58,143 nucleotides of DNA from Candidatus Ancaeobacter aquaticus (lineage in GTDB: Bacteria > Auribacterota > Ancaeobacteria > Ancaeobacterales > Ancaeobacteraceae): positions 1 to 58,143 of the forward strand of contig JAVCCP010000061.1 of the NCBI GenBank assembly GCA_030765405.1, given 5' to 3'. Under the pieces are notes generated by a model, which saw only the letters and a program-made list of their open reading frames with translations, did no database searches and was not told the origin of the DNA. Within the stretch, counting starts at the first letter, position 1, and each line of letters begins with the position of its first letter. Shown piece by piece: positions 1 to 8,302 of this stretch. Made by a program: the position numbers and the translations under genes.

Positions 1-142
1 TAGATATAATCGTCTTTTGTAATCCAATTTTTTAAGCGAAATCCTTTCGCGAATATGACCCTTTGTTTAAAAACCTCTAATTAAGCTTAAAATCATACCT
101 TATGCGTATTGTTGCGGAATCGTTGATTTTTGGTCTCGTGCC

Positions 143-171
143 TTGACAAATAGTATCTTATATTGTATAAT
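143..171 (+). promoter_or_regulatory. sigma-70 type promoter
   Basis: A perfect -35 hexamer TTGACA (143-148) and a perfect -10 hexamer TATAAT (166-171) are separated by exactly 17 bp. Transcription would start near 178, giving a leader of about 56 nt before the small secreted-protein gene at 234. This is a consensus housekeeping promoter and implies strong expression. No gene was recognised in bases 1-142. Confidence 0.85.
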
Positions 172-233
172 AGTGTATGAGCACAGTGGCTAAAGAATAA
201 GTCTGAATATATGAATAATGAAAGGAGGGTATC

Positions 234-572
234 ATGAGAAAAATACTATCAGCAGCTATCATTACCCTTTTTCTAAGTATCGCTATTAACAATAGCTTAG
301 CGGTTGCAGAAGGGGTAATGGAAGGAATCGGTGATGGGGCAGTTGTTGTTGCAGAACAATCTAATAACTGTATGGGAAAGCTGTCACGTGGAGTGAGTAA
401 TGTTGCCTTAGGATGGGCAGAAATCCCGAAACTTGCGCTCAGAAAAGAAGGCCCTATGGAAGGGCTTGAAAGGGCTGCAACAAGGACTGGTGGTGGATTT
501 GTCGATGTTATGACGTTTGTTTTGCCGCCGTATGATGAAGAATATATTGAACCTGAATACTTTTCTCCCTGA
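234..572 (+). CDS. exosortase system-associated small secreted protein, TIGR04073 type
   Basis: The 112-residue product starts with a signal peptide (residues 1-25: Arg/Lys start, hydrophobic core, Ala-Val-Ala cleavage region). The mature part carries the family-like segment KLSRGVSNVALGWAEIPK (49-66) and the GGGFVDVMTFVLPPY block near 86-100. That combination is what I recognise as the TIGR04073 family, named for its co-occurrence with exosortase systems; its biochemical role is unknown. An AAGGAGG ribosome site lies just before the ATG, downstream of a consensus promoter. No PEP-CTERM tail or exosortase is visible in the window, so a link to sorting is by family association only. Export to periplasm or envelope is inferred. 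Confidence 0.72.
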   Translation: MRKILSAAIITLFLSIAINNSLAVAEGVMEGIGDGAVVVAEQSNNCMGKLSRGVSNVALGWAEIPKLALRKEGPMEGLERAATRTGGGFVDVMTFVLPPYDEEYIEPEYFSP

Positions 573-689
573 TACTGTCGGGGTATCGTATTAATAAAAA
601 AAACAATAAGACATGCGAAGCATGTGTTTGTTCTTGCCTGATATAATACCTTTCTATATCATATTATCTGTATATAACGGAGATTTTTT

Positions 690-1244
690 ATGTCTATAAA
701 GTCAGATACATGGATAAAACAGCAGGCTTTAAAAAACGGTATGATTAAACCTTTTAAGTCTACTTTAGTCAGTGCGGGTAAAATATCATACGGTTTGTCA
801 TCGTATGGCTATGATATACGTGTTGCAGATGAATTTTGTATTTTTACTGACATTAATTCTACCGTGGTTGATCCTAAGGCATTTGATAAGAGGTCACTTA
901 TTACACATAAAGGTAAAGAATGTATTATCCCGCCAAATTCATTTGCTTTAGCAAAAACAGTAGAATACTTTAAGATACCACGTAATATTATTGCCGTATG
1001 TGTTGGTAAATCGACCTATGCCCGGTGTGGAATTATCGTCAATGTAACGCCGTTTGAACCTGAATGGGAAGGGTATGCCACATTAGAAATATCGAATACA
1101 ACACCCATCCCGGCAAAAATTTATGCCAATGAGGGGATTGCACAGGTGCTCTTTTTTGAATCTGATTCAGTGTGTGAATGTTCATATAAAGACAGGAAAG
1201 GAAAATATCAGAAACAGCCGGGTTTGACATTGCCAAAAGTTTGA
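690..1244 (+). CDS. dcd: dCTP deaminase
   Basis: The 184-residue product deaminates dCTP to dUTP in pyrimidine deoxynucleotide supply. The recognisable family segments are [12 protein letters not shown] near residue 37, [22 protein letters not shown] in the centre, which contains the catalytic glutamate region, and the C-terminal [10 protein letters not shown]. Length is typical for the homotrimeric Dcd/Dut fold. Whether it is mono-functional or the bifunctional Dcd-Dut form that releases dUMP cannot be told here. It stands between two unrelated genes, with a CGGAGA ribosome site before the ATG, and is probably expressed alone or with the downstream glycosidase. Confidence 0.92.
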   Translation: MSIKSDTWIKQQALKNGMIKPFKSTLVSAGKISYGLSSYGYDIRVADEFCIFTDINSTVVDPKAFDKRSLITHKGKECIIPPNSFALAKTVEYFKIPRNIIAVCVGKSTYARCGIIVNVTPFEPEWEGYATLEISNTTPIPAKIYANEGIAQVLFFESDSVCECSYKDRKGKYQKQPGLTLPKV

Positions 1245-1295
1245 GACAGTATATTGGCAGTGCAACAATGTCTCGCAAAATCTGAAGAACATATT

Positions 1296-3260
1296 ATGGC
1301 GCGTAAACAAAAAATAGAAATTAAAGAAAATGGAATATTTGTAGGTGGAAAACTTATCCAGATGATTTCGGGTGAGTTTCACTATTGGAGAGTTCCTCCT
1401 GACGCATGGGATAGTATTTTCGATGCTATGAAAAAATTAGGGTTTGCAATGGTAGCTACATACATTCCCTGGGATTTTCATGAGATAAAAAAAGGAACGT
1501 TTGATTTTACAGGCAAAACAAGTGAGCATAAGAACCTAAAAAAGTGGTTAGAACTTTGTTCAAAACATAAAATGTCTGTCATTATTCGTCCGGGACCCTA
1601 TATATACGCAGAATGGAATTATGGCGGGCCCCCTGAATATGTTGTCAAATATCCGCGTCTCTCAAAAGAATTTTTAGCCCATTCAGAAGTGTGGATAAAA
1701 AGCATTTCAGTTTTTTTAAAGCCGTACCTGGTGACACAAGGTGGGTCCATAGTTTTATTGCAGCCTTGTAATGAGGTTACCGGGTCTTATGAAAATTCTC
1801 CTGATGCGCGGTCTGACAAAATACTTGATATATATAAGTCGTACTGCAAGGAAAAATTTTCATCGATAAATGAATTGAATGCAAGTACACATAAAAACTA
1901 TAAGGATTTTTCAAAGATAACAATCCCGGATATTCCTTCTGCATGGGGGGGCTGCTGTTTTAGGGATATTGACCTCTCTCATCTTCCAACGACGTTGGCT
2001 GAATGCAAACTATTTATAGAGTTTGGTAAATGGTATACGGAAAAATATCTAAAATACGTAGCGGATCTATATAAAAAGTCTGGTATAGATGTCCCGATTA
2101 TCGTTAACCTTGTTGGGTGGTACTGGCCTCAGAATTTTGAGCGATTAGAGAAAATACTCGACCTTACATCAATGGATACGTATTACCAGAATATGCTGCC
2201 TGGAGATTTGTACTGTGCCTTCACCAAGCTATACAAAATATATAGCCGTATATCGAAGTTTCCGACTGCGGTTGAATTCCAATGTGGTGTCTGGGATCCT
2301 ATGATCAAACAGATAGGGGTGATGAGCGAACGACATTTTTATTACACATCGTTAGTCGCAATTGCATCGGGCTTGAAGGGGATTAACTATTACATGTTAG
2401 TCAATAGAGATAATTGGTATTTTGCACCCATTAACGAATGGGGGAAAATACGAGTGGCTGCCCAAAAGGTTGTTCAGAGAACAACAAGTGTCATGAAGAA
2501 GCTATCGATTGAAAATCTCGAAAGGACAACTTCGCTTGGTATTGCTTGGTACGCACCACATACGGAACATTTTCTTTTTACCGGCAAGAAACAAGTTCAC
2601 CTAGAATACAAGCATAAAGAAATATCAAAAATGCCATTCAATGAGGATTACCCGCATGTATGGAACATATACCGATCTATGACAAATTACGGTTTTGACC
2701 TTGATATTGTATCTATTACTGATGATAAAGAATTTCCTCCGTATTTGATCTATAGCGGATATCCGTTTATGGAATGGCCAATTGCAGAAAAACTATATAA
2801 ATATGTCGCTTCGGGCGGTAAATTAATTGTGTTTGGCAGTTTACCAGAGGTAGATATCTCTGGAGAAATGAAATATGATCTCTTTAAAGATTTACTCAAA
2901 AACTTGCGGACATATAAAGCAAAAGGCGTATTCTCAATTAAGATAGGTAAAGGCGCAATATATTATGCTCCTGAAGATGGTAGTACTAACTATAGAACAT
3001 TCTTTAAAGAAGTGGGGTACACCGAGGATATATGTAGTGCTATTCCGGGAATTTTCACCTCAATGCATGTTGATAAGAAGACAAAAAAGAATATATTGTT
3101 CGTTATTAACAATAATTTTGTAAAAAAAGAATGCAAACTTACGGTAAGTCGTATGTGCAAATTTACACGATTAACTGACATAGAAGACAAGAAAAAATAT
3201 CTATTGAGGGACACGCTTACTATAGATAAAAAGGATGTAAGGGTTTTTTATCTTTCTTGA
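1296..3260 (+). CDS. glycoside hydrolase family 35 (beta-galactosidase-like)
   Basis: The product (about 654 residues from ATG 1296) matches the GH35 beta-galactosidase pattern: an N-terminal FHYWRVPPDAWDSIF segment, PWDFHE, then IIRPGPYIYAEWNYGGPP, a classic GH35 TIM-barrel signature. The acid/base glutamate is likely the NE of QPCNEVTGSYE, where most relatives have IENEYG; the nucleophile is probably in TAVEFQCGVWDP. A longer frame opens at TTG 1254, but the extra 14 residues do not look like family sequence, so ATG 1296 is preferred. No signal peptide is evident, which suggests a cytoplasmic enzyme. Substrate is inferred from family (terminal beta-galactosides), and the divergent catalytic motif leaves room for another specificity. 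Confidence 0.82.
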   Translation: MARKQKIEIKENGIFVGGKLIQMISGEFHYWRVPPDAWDSIFDAMKKLGFAMVATYIPWDFHEIKKGTFDFTGKTSEHKNLKKWLELCSKHKMSVIIRPGPYIYAEWNYGGPPEYVVKYPRLSKEFLAHSEVWIKSISVFLKPYLVTQGGSIVLLQPCNEVTGSYENSPDARSDKILDIYKSYCKEKFSSINELNASTHKNYKDFSKITIPDIPSAWGGCCFRDIDLSHLPTTLAECKLFIEFGKWYTEKYLKYVADLYKKSGIDVPIIVNLVGWYWPQNFERLEKILDLTSMDTYYQNMLPGDLYCAFTKLYKIYSRISKFPTAVEFQCGVWDPMIKQIGVMSERHFYYTSLVAIASGLKGINYYMLVNRDNWYFAPINEWGKIRVAAQKVVQRTTSVMKKLSIENLERTTSLGIAWYAPHTEHFLFTGKKQVHLEYKHKEISKMPFNEDYPHVWNIYRSMTNYGFDLDIVSITDDKEFPPYLIYSGYPFMEWPIAEKLYKYVASGGKLIVFGSLPEVDISGEMKYDLFKDLLKNLRTYKAKGVFSIKIGKGAIYYAPEDGSTNYRTFFKEVGYTEDICSAIPGIFTSMHVDKKTKKNILFVINNNFVKKECKLTVSRMCKFTRLTDIEDKKKYLLRDTLTIDKKDVRVFYLS

Positions 3261-3324
3261 TAAAAAACAATTATCAAAAACCAAACATTTTAAAAAATAG
3301 GGCATAACGAAAGGGTTCATATAT

Positions 3325-4182
3325 ATGTGGGATTATACGAAAAAAGTGAAAGACCATTTTCTTCATCCCCGCAATGTTGGAGAAATAGAAAAAGCAGATG
3401 CTGTTGGTGAAGTAGGGAATCTTGCATGTGGAGACATGTTGAAATTGATGTTAAAAATTGATAAGGAAAAAGAGGTAATACTCTATGCAAAGTTCCAAAC
3501 ATTTGGATGTGCGAGTGCTATTGCGTCTAGCTCGGCTTTAACTGAAATCATTAAAGGTATGACCATTGATGAGGCTTCAAAAGTCTCAAATGATGATATT
3601 GCTGAGTACCTTGGTGGGTTGCCTGAGGAAAAGATGCATTGTTCGGTAATGGGCCAGGAAGCGCTTGAGCAAGCAATAGCAACATATCGCGGAATAGTGC
3701 TTGAAGAAAGAGTTGAAGAAGGAACTATTGTGTGTAAATGTTTTGGCGTGACAGATCAAAAAATAGCGCGTGTTGTAAGTGAAAACAAGTTGACTACGGT
3801 TGAGCAGGTAACACATTATTGCAAAGCTGGTGGTGGTTGCGGGAAATGTAAAGATGATATTGAGAATATTATTAAAGAGGTTATTGAAAAAGATAAGCAG
3901 AAAGAAGGTCCGGCTGTATGTGTAACGGAAAAAAAAGAATTAACTAACATTCAAAAAATAAAATTAATAGAAGAAACAATAGAACATGAAATAAAACCAA
4001 AATTAGTTGCTGATGGTGGAGGGATAGAGCTCGTTGATGTTGATAGCAATAAAGTCATTGTTGCTTTACGAGGAGCGTGTTCAGAGTGTCCTTCCGCTGG
4101 GATCACATTAAAGTCATGGGTAGAAGTAAAATTAAAAGAGTTTGTCAGTGATGACCTGTATGTGGTGGAGGTGAAGCAATGA
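3325..4182 (+). CDS. nifU: NifU-type Fe-S cluster scaffold
   Basis: This 285-residue protein has the full three-part NifU architecture. The N-terminal IscU-like scaffold has Cys35, Cys62 and Cys106. The central BFD-like [2Fe-2S] module has Cys137, Cys139, Cys172 and Cys175. The C-terminal Nfu-like domain has a CxxC at Cys252/Cys255. It assembles Fe-S clusters from sulfur supplied by the cysteine desulfurase encoded next: the two genes overlap by four bases (ATGA), so they are translationally coupled. There is no nitrogenase gene in the window, so a general housekeeping Fe-S role is more likely than a nitrogenase-specific one. Confidence 0.93.
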   Translation: MWDYTKKVKDHFLHPRNVGEIEKADAVGEVGNLACGDMLKLMLKIDKEKEVILYAKFQTFGCASAIASSSALTEIIKGMTIDEASKVSNDDIAEYLGGLPEEKMHCSVMGQEALEQAIATYRGIVLEERVEEGTIVCKCFGVTDQKIARVVSENKLTTVEQVTHYCKAGGGCGKCKDDIENIIKEVIEKDKQKEGPAVCVTEKKELTNIQKIKLIEETIEHEIKPKLVADGGGIELVDVDSNKVIVALRGACSECPSAGITLKSWVEVKLKEFVSDDLYVVEVKQ

Positions 4183-5369
4183 AAGAAATTTATGTAGATA
4201 ATAATGCCACAACGCGTGTTGCAGATGAAGTCTTTGAAGAGATGAGGCCATATTTTTGCACATTGTATGGTAACCCATCGAGTATGCATAGCTTTGGGGG
4301 ACAGGTACACGAGAAAATGGAAGATGCCCGGGTAAAAGTTGCTGATCTTATTGGGGCGGAATCTCCTGAAGAAATAATTTTTACCAGTTGTGGGACTGAA
4401 TCAGATAATAGTGCTATTCTCTCCATGATTGAATCTGAATCCGAAAAGAAGCATATTATAACAACAAGAGTGGAGCACCCAGCAGTATGGAATCTATGCC
4501 AATATCTCAAGACGAGAGGGTATAGGGTTACTGAACTGGGCGTAGATAATGAAGGAATGATTAATATTGATGAGTTAAAGGCTTCGCTAACACCTGATAC
4601 TGCAGTTGTATCGGTGATGTATGCCAACAATGAAACAGGAGTAGTTTTTCCTGTTGAAGAGATTGCAGATATTGTGAAATCAAGAGGTATTATTTTTCAT
4701 ACGGATGCTGTGCAGGCTGTTGGAAAATTACCGCTTAATGTATCTAAAACTGCCATAGATATGCTTTCTCTTTCAGGCCATAAATTGCATGCCCCAAAAG
4801 GAGTTGGAGCGTTATATGTAAGAAAAGGAGTGAAATTTAGACCCTTTGTAATAGGTGGGCATCAGGAAAAGTCACGACGTGGAGGAACTGAAAATATTTC
4901 TTCAATAATTGGCCTGGGAAAAGCATGTGTATTAGCAAAAAGTTTTATTGAAGATGAAAATACAAATGTAAAAAATCTCAGAGATAAATTGGAAAATAAT
5001 TTATTAGAGAAGTGTTTAGATACACGTTTAAATGGGCATAAGATAAATCGTTTACCGAATACAACGAATATTAGCTTTGAATTTGTTGAAGGTGAAGCAA
5101 TACTTCTTTTATTAAACGAATTTGGTATATGTGCCTCATCAGGGTCTGCGTGTACGTCTGGGTCATTAGAACCTTCCCATGTGATGCGAGCCATGGGTGT
5201 TCCGTTTACGTTTGCACACGGATCTATACGATTTAGTTTGAGTCGGTATAATAATGAGAAAGAGATCGATTTTATTATAGAAAAACTTCCACCAATTATT
5301 GAACGTCTCAGAGAAATGTCACCATATGGTAGAATGAAGGGAGATGGACGATGGACGAAGGAAGAATGA
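4179..5369 (+). CDS. nifS: cysteine desulfurase NifS/IscS
   Basis: This PLP-dependent enzyme moves sulfur from cysteine to the NifU scaffold. Diagnostic residues are the DNNATTR start, the EHPAVW histidine region at 100, the PLP lysine in SGHKLHAPKG (Lys202) and the persulfide cysteine in SSGSACTSGSLEPSHV (Cys325). Family members normally end soon after the REMSP segment (380-382). Here a 14-residue purine-codon tail, YGRMKGDGRWTKEE, follows, and its DNA belongs to the left inverted repeat of the downstream four-helix-bundle element. The native stop codon therefore appears to have been replaced by an insertion, probably without loss of function. Confidence 0.95.
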   Translation: MKEIYVDNNATTRVADEVFEEMRPYFCTLYGNPSSMHSFGGQVHEKMEDARVKVADLIGAESPEEIIFTSCGTESDNSAILSMIESESEKKHIITTRVEHPAVWNLCQYLKTRGYRVTELGVDNEGMINIDELKASLTPDTAVVSVMYANNETGVVFPVEEIADIVKSRGIIFHTDAVQAVGKLPLNVSKTAIDMLSLSGHKLHAPKGVGALYVRKGVKFRPFVIGGHQEKSRRGGTENISSIIGLGKACVLAKSFIEDENTNVKNLRDKLENNLLEKCLDTRLNGHKINRLPNTTNISFEFVEGEAILLLLNEFGICASSGSACTSGSLEPSHVMRAMGVPFTFAHGSIRFSLSRYNNEKEIDFIIEKLPPIIERLREMSPYGRMKGDGRWTKEE

Positions 5370-5755
5370 AGAACAGGATTCAAAGTTTTAGAGATCTTGA
5401 AGTGTATAAATTGGCATTTGATTCTGCAATGAAAATATATAGTGTAACAAAAAGCTTTCCAGCTAGTGAGAAATATTCATTAGTTGACCAAATAAGAAGA
5501 TCTTCTAGGTCTGTATGTTCAAACCTTGCAGAATCATGGCGGAAACGTAGATATGTTGCAATGTTTATAAATAAGATTACAGATGCTCAACAAGAAGCTG
5601 CTGAAACGCAAACATGGCTAGATTTCGCGTTCAAATGCGATTATATTGCAGAAGAAATATATAATTCTCTAGATGAAAAATATGAACATATTTTTGCGAA
5701 GCTGGCAACTATGGAGCGAAAAGCAGATACGTTTTGCAGGGGAAAAAAATTGTAG
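5351..5755 (+). CDS. four helix bundle protein (23S rRNA intervening-sequence protein family)
   Basis: This 134-residue, mostly alpha-helical protein has the family markers FRDLEVYKLAFDSAMKIY near the start, SLVDQIRRSSRSVCSNLAE in the middle and QQEAAETQTWLDFAF in the third helix. The family (S23/IVP, related to diversity-generating-retroelement Avd) forms small helical bundles, and its molecular role is poorly defined. The start overlaps nifS by 19 bases. ATG 5351 has GGGAG upstream, and ATG 5366 with GAAGGAAG before it is an equally good alternative. The gene lies in an inverted-repeat-bounded element and is not expected to take part in Fe-S assembly despite its position. Confidence 0.88.
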   Translation: MDEGRMKNRIQSFRDLEVYKLAFDSAMKIYSVTKSFPASEKYSLVDQIRRSSRSVCSNLAESWRKRRYVAMFINKITDAQQEAAETQTWLDFAFKCDYIAEEIYNSLDEKYEHIFAKLATMERKADTFCRGKKL

Positions 5756-5793
5756 GTATTTTCGTCCGTCGTCTGTCTTCTTTCTTCCTTCGT
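5355..5793 (+). mobile_element. IVS-like element: four-helix-bundle ORF between inverted repeats
   Basis: The four-helix-bundle gene is bracketed by imperfect inverted repeats. The left arm (5355-5376) begins acgaaggaagaa and continues with gaaga and cag. The right arm (5773-5793) is its reverse complement with one mismatch and a one-base indel. The arms lie just outside or over the ORF ends, and the left arm forms the last codons of nifS. This resembles the intervening sequences found in 23S rRNA genes, which also carry an S23-type ORF flanked by inverted repeats. Here the site is protein-coding. Mobility is inferred from this layout. Confidence 0.55.
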
Positions 5794-5795
5794 TT

Positions 5796-7268
5796 TTACT
5801 GAAAGAGGAATGCCCTGAAAGCGATACCTTCCGCTTGTGTATCAAGATGATAATAGCGATTGTAGAAATATTCAAATCGTACTCTTATTAATCCAGGATG
5901 AAATAGCTGTATACCTACTACCCCACCAATATTATCATAGTGTATATATTTTAAGCCCGTAGACCAATTGAATTGCGCTGAGACATCAATATTAGGGATT
6001 ATCTCATAACTCATAGTAAATGTTTCTTTGAGGGATTGTGCTTTTACTTTTGGTGGTTGATAAACGTCTTTTTCCCATGGCACCCATGAATTTGGCTCGT
6101 GTTCGACTTCACCCCATCTACCGTCGGTTCGTTGAGTAATACGCAATTTATCATTAACGTCATGGTTAAACTCTAGGTATGTTTCGTGCAAAATAAAATG
6201 TGCCGGGTCAGGACGATAATTAATACGGGTATATCGATATCCAGGAATTACTGACAAACTGATCTTAGGAAAGAACATACGCTCTTCAACAATAAAGTGG
6301 TTTGACCATGGTTTCATGATCCACGGGGTGTTAAGAGCTCTGCCCCTGTAATGTTCGTATCCCATGAATGTATCGAAATTCGAAACAGGATGATTTTCTT
6401 TGTGTTTAAAAAGCCAGTGAAAAATCCATCGGTTACGAATTTCGCTTGCAAACGTATTTAAACGTGCATGAAAACGAATACGTTGATAGCCAGGGTTTAG
6501 TATAACTCTGCCAACATAGGGGATCTTGAATGGCACCGCATATTCAAGTCCAACTCCATGTGTCTCCTGCATGAGAAGTTTAAAATCGTTTATAGTTTCA
6601 TCGAAGACACCCAACATATCGCGCCTGTCATAGGTGTATCGAATAAGCGGTAACTCTTTATGTAATTTAACGATGCCTGTCCAGGAATATGAACGCGTAT
6701 ATGAATGTCTTACATCAGCTTTTTGATCGCTTTTACGATATTTATCAACGAGGTGAGTGTTGCTTTCAGGCCATTGCTTAGTAAACCAAGCTTTTTGGTA
6801 CAGTCCAAAAATAAGACTTTCGACAGGAATAGGTTCTTCATATAACTCAACGCGTGTTGATACGCTGAGAAAATCAGTGACTTTAAATCCTAACCCTTCT
6901 GAGTAGTATCGTTTAAAACCTGCTCGTTCGGCTTTAGTTTCAATTTCTGGCCTGTATCCTTTTTCTTGGAATTGTGAGAGAAACTTTGCCAAGAAACCTT
7001 GTTCCTGATCTATTTTTTCGCCAATTTCGTTAATGGGGCCTTCAGGTTTTTTCTTATTGGCAGCTATCTCGGTATTAAGCGCTCCGTCCTGAATATCCTT
7101 TTCGTTATCCATCTCTTCGGTAGTGATAACAAGCTCATCATCAGGAGTGGCGGTAGGGGATGCTTCCTGGAGGGTATTCGTATCATCAGCGGCATATACG
7201 CTGAAGGCTGTAAAAATACTTAGTAGCGCAGTTATTATTAAATTTTTTGTTAAGTGATTTGTCTTCAT
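5796..7268 (-). CDS. predicted outer-membrane beta-barrel protein
   Basis: The roughly 490-residue product begins with a signal peptide (MKTNHLTKN, hydrophobic stretch, VYAADD cleavage site). A longer frame from 7289 adds only MVKYPKY and is not preferred. A polar linker rich in Thr, Glu and Asp (about residues 27-90) precedes a domain of alternating aromatic and charged residues typical of beta strands (for example RTDGRWGEVEHEPNSW). The chain ends AFRAFLFQ, close to the aromatic C-terminal signature of outer-membrane barrels. I recognise no named family. Its stop codon lies three bases from the right inverted repeat of the four-helix-bundle element and converges on it. Function is unknown; porin-like or structural roles are guesses. 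Confidence 0.6.
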   Translation of the reverse strand: MKTNHLTKNLIITALLSIFTAFSVYAADDTNTLQEASPTATPDDELVITTEEMDNEKDIQDGALNTEIAANKKKPEGPINEIGEKIDQEQGFLAKFLSQFQEKGYRPEIETKAERAGFKRYYSEGLGFKVTDFLSVSTRVELYEEPIPVESLIFGLYQKAWFTKQWPESNTHLVDKYRKSDQKADVRHSYTRSYSWTGIVKLHKELPLIRYTYDRRDMLGVFDETINDFKLLMQETHGVGLEYAVPFKIPYVGRVILNPGYQRIRFHARLNTFASEIRNRWIFHWLFKHKENHPVSNFDTFMGYEHYRGRALNTPWIMKPWSNHFIVEERMFFPKISLSVIPGYRYTRINYRPDPAHFILHETYLEFNHDVNDKLRITQRTDGRWGEVEHEPNSWVPWEKDVYQPPKVKAQSLKETFTMSYEIIPNIDVSAQFNWSTGLKYIHYDNIGGVVGIQLFHPGLIRVRFEYFYNRYYHLDTQAEGIAFRAFLFQ

Positions 7269-7329
7269 ATATTTTGGGTATTTTACCACTAAATTTTATT
7301 AAGTCAATAAATTTTTGTAATAAAAAAGG

Positions 7330-7878
7330 TTATCGTTTGCTATAAATACAACCGCAATAATTTTGACGATAGAGGTTGTAGGTTTTAGACAATTCTATAC
7401 TTCTTTTGAAACCGTTTTTTTTCTTAAAATCAGCAGGTAGGAAATCCACCGTTTTACCTTTCACTAGCTCTGATCCAATAGAATTGATAAGTGCAGCATT
7501 CTTATGAGGGCTTACTGATAAAACGGTTGTGAAGAGGTTACACATTTTTCTTTCGGCGGTTTCACATGCTTTTTCTAATCTAATGCGATAACAAAGTTCG
7601 CACCGAGCACCTTTTTCAGGTTCGCATTCATATCCTTTTGTGGTTTCATGCCAGTTCTCTGGGTCATATTCATCGCATATAAGGGGGATTTTAAGTATTT
7701 GGGACAGTTTTTGGACTTCCTTACGTCTTTTCTCATACTCGTCTTGAGGATGAATATTGGGGTTGTAGAAATAAAAAATGAGCCTGTATTGATCTTTAAG
7801 TTCTTCGTGAACTACAGTGGCGTCAGGTGCACAACATATATGTACGAGAAGATATGGGTTTTGCGATAATACATTCAT
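7330..7878 (-). CDS. queH: epoxyqueuosine reductase QueH
   Basis: This 182-residue protein carries the QueH (formerly DUF208) signature: HICCAPD at the N-terminus, YNPNIHPQDEYEKR, CELCYRIRLEKA in the middle and the terminal NYCGCIYS. The paired cysteines (CC, CxxC, CxC) bind an Fe-S cluster and a second metal. It performs the last step of queuosine synthesis, reducing epoxyqueuosine in tRNA, and is the non-homologous alternative to cobalamin-dependent QueG. No other queuosine gene is in the window. It lies upstream of the outer-membrane protein gene on the same strand, 61 bases apart, with no functional link evident. Confidence 0.93.
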   Translation of the reverse strand: MNVLSQNPYLLVHICCAPDATVVHEELKDQYRLIFYFYNPNIHPQDEYEKRRKEVQKLSQILKIPLICDEYDPENWHETTKGYECEPEKGARCELCYRIRLEKACETAERKMCNLFTTVLSVSPHKNAALINSIGSELVKGKTVDFLPADFKKKNGFKRSIELSKTYNLYRQNYCGCIYSKR

Positions 7879-8041
7879 AATGTAAGAATATCAAAAATAT
7901 AACAAAAAGCAACAATGTAAATGTAAAGGTCTTATCGAAATTATGTATAGTAGTATATGTATCAAGATATAGGTGTTTTTATTCTTTACAAACATGATAT
8001 TTATGCGAGAATATATCTAATAATTTGAGTAGGAGGAAATT

Positions 8042-8215
8042 ATGTCCAGGAGAAAATCTTTTTTTGGCTTATTCAACATAATTAGACTTATGTCAAGAAG
8101 CACTACTGAGTCCAAAGAGGGGCAATGGTTAAGCATTCCGAAAGTATCGAGCGATAAAGATTCTGAAAAACAGGAAATCGCCCGTAAACAACTAAAAAGA
8201 ATGATTTTAGACTGA
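8042..8215 (+). CDS. small basic protein, 57 aa, hypothetical
   Basis: A near-perfect ribosome site (AGGAGGA, 8031-8037) stands five bases before ATG 8042. The frame encodes 57 residues, starting MSRRKSFFGLFNIIRLMSRS and ending KQLKRMILD before TGA. The first half is basic and amphipathic; the second half is charged and probably helical. I do not recognise the family. The gene has its own space (7879-8302 holds no other frame of note) and precedes the epimerase by 87 bases. The strong ribosome site and codon use support expression; without homologs it remains a candidate gene. Confidence 0.55.
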   Translation: MSRRKSFFGLFNIIRLMSRSTTESKEGQWLSIPKVSSDKDSEKQEIARKQLKRMILD

Positions 8216-8302
8216 TAGCATTTTCGTAAGCTTTTACTTCTCAACCTCTACAACATTTTAAATCAACTATTATTTGTTCTGAAACCCTAAAAGGAGATTC
8301 TT

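Noticed and set aside
1254-1295. TTG start adding 14 residues to the GH35 gene
   Set aside because: No family resemblance in the added residues; ATG 1296 directly precedes the conserved N-terminus.
8017-8244. Minus-strand 75-residue frame
   Set aside because: It is antisense to the 57-residue small ORF, which has a near-perfect ribosome site; the minus frame has no ribosome site or recognisable sequence.
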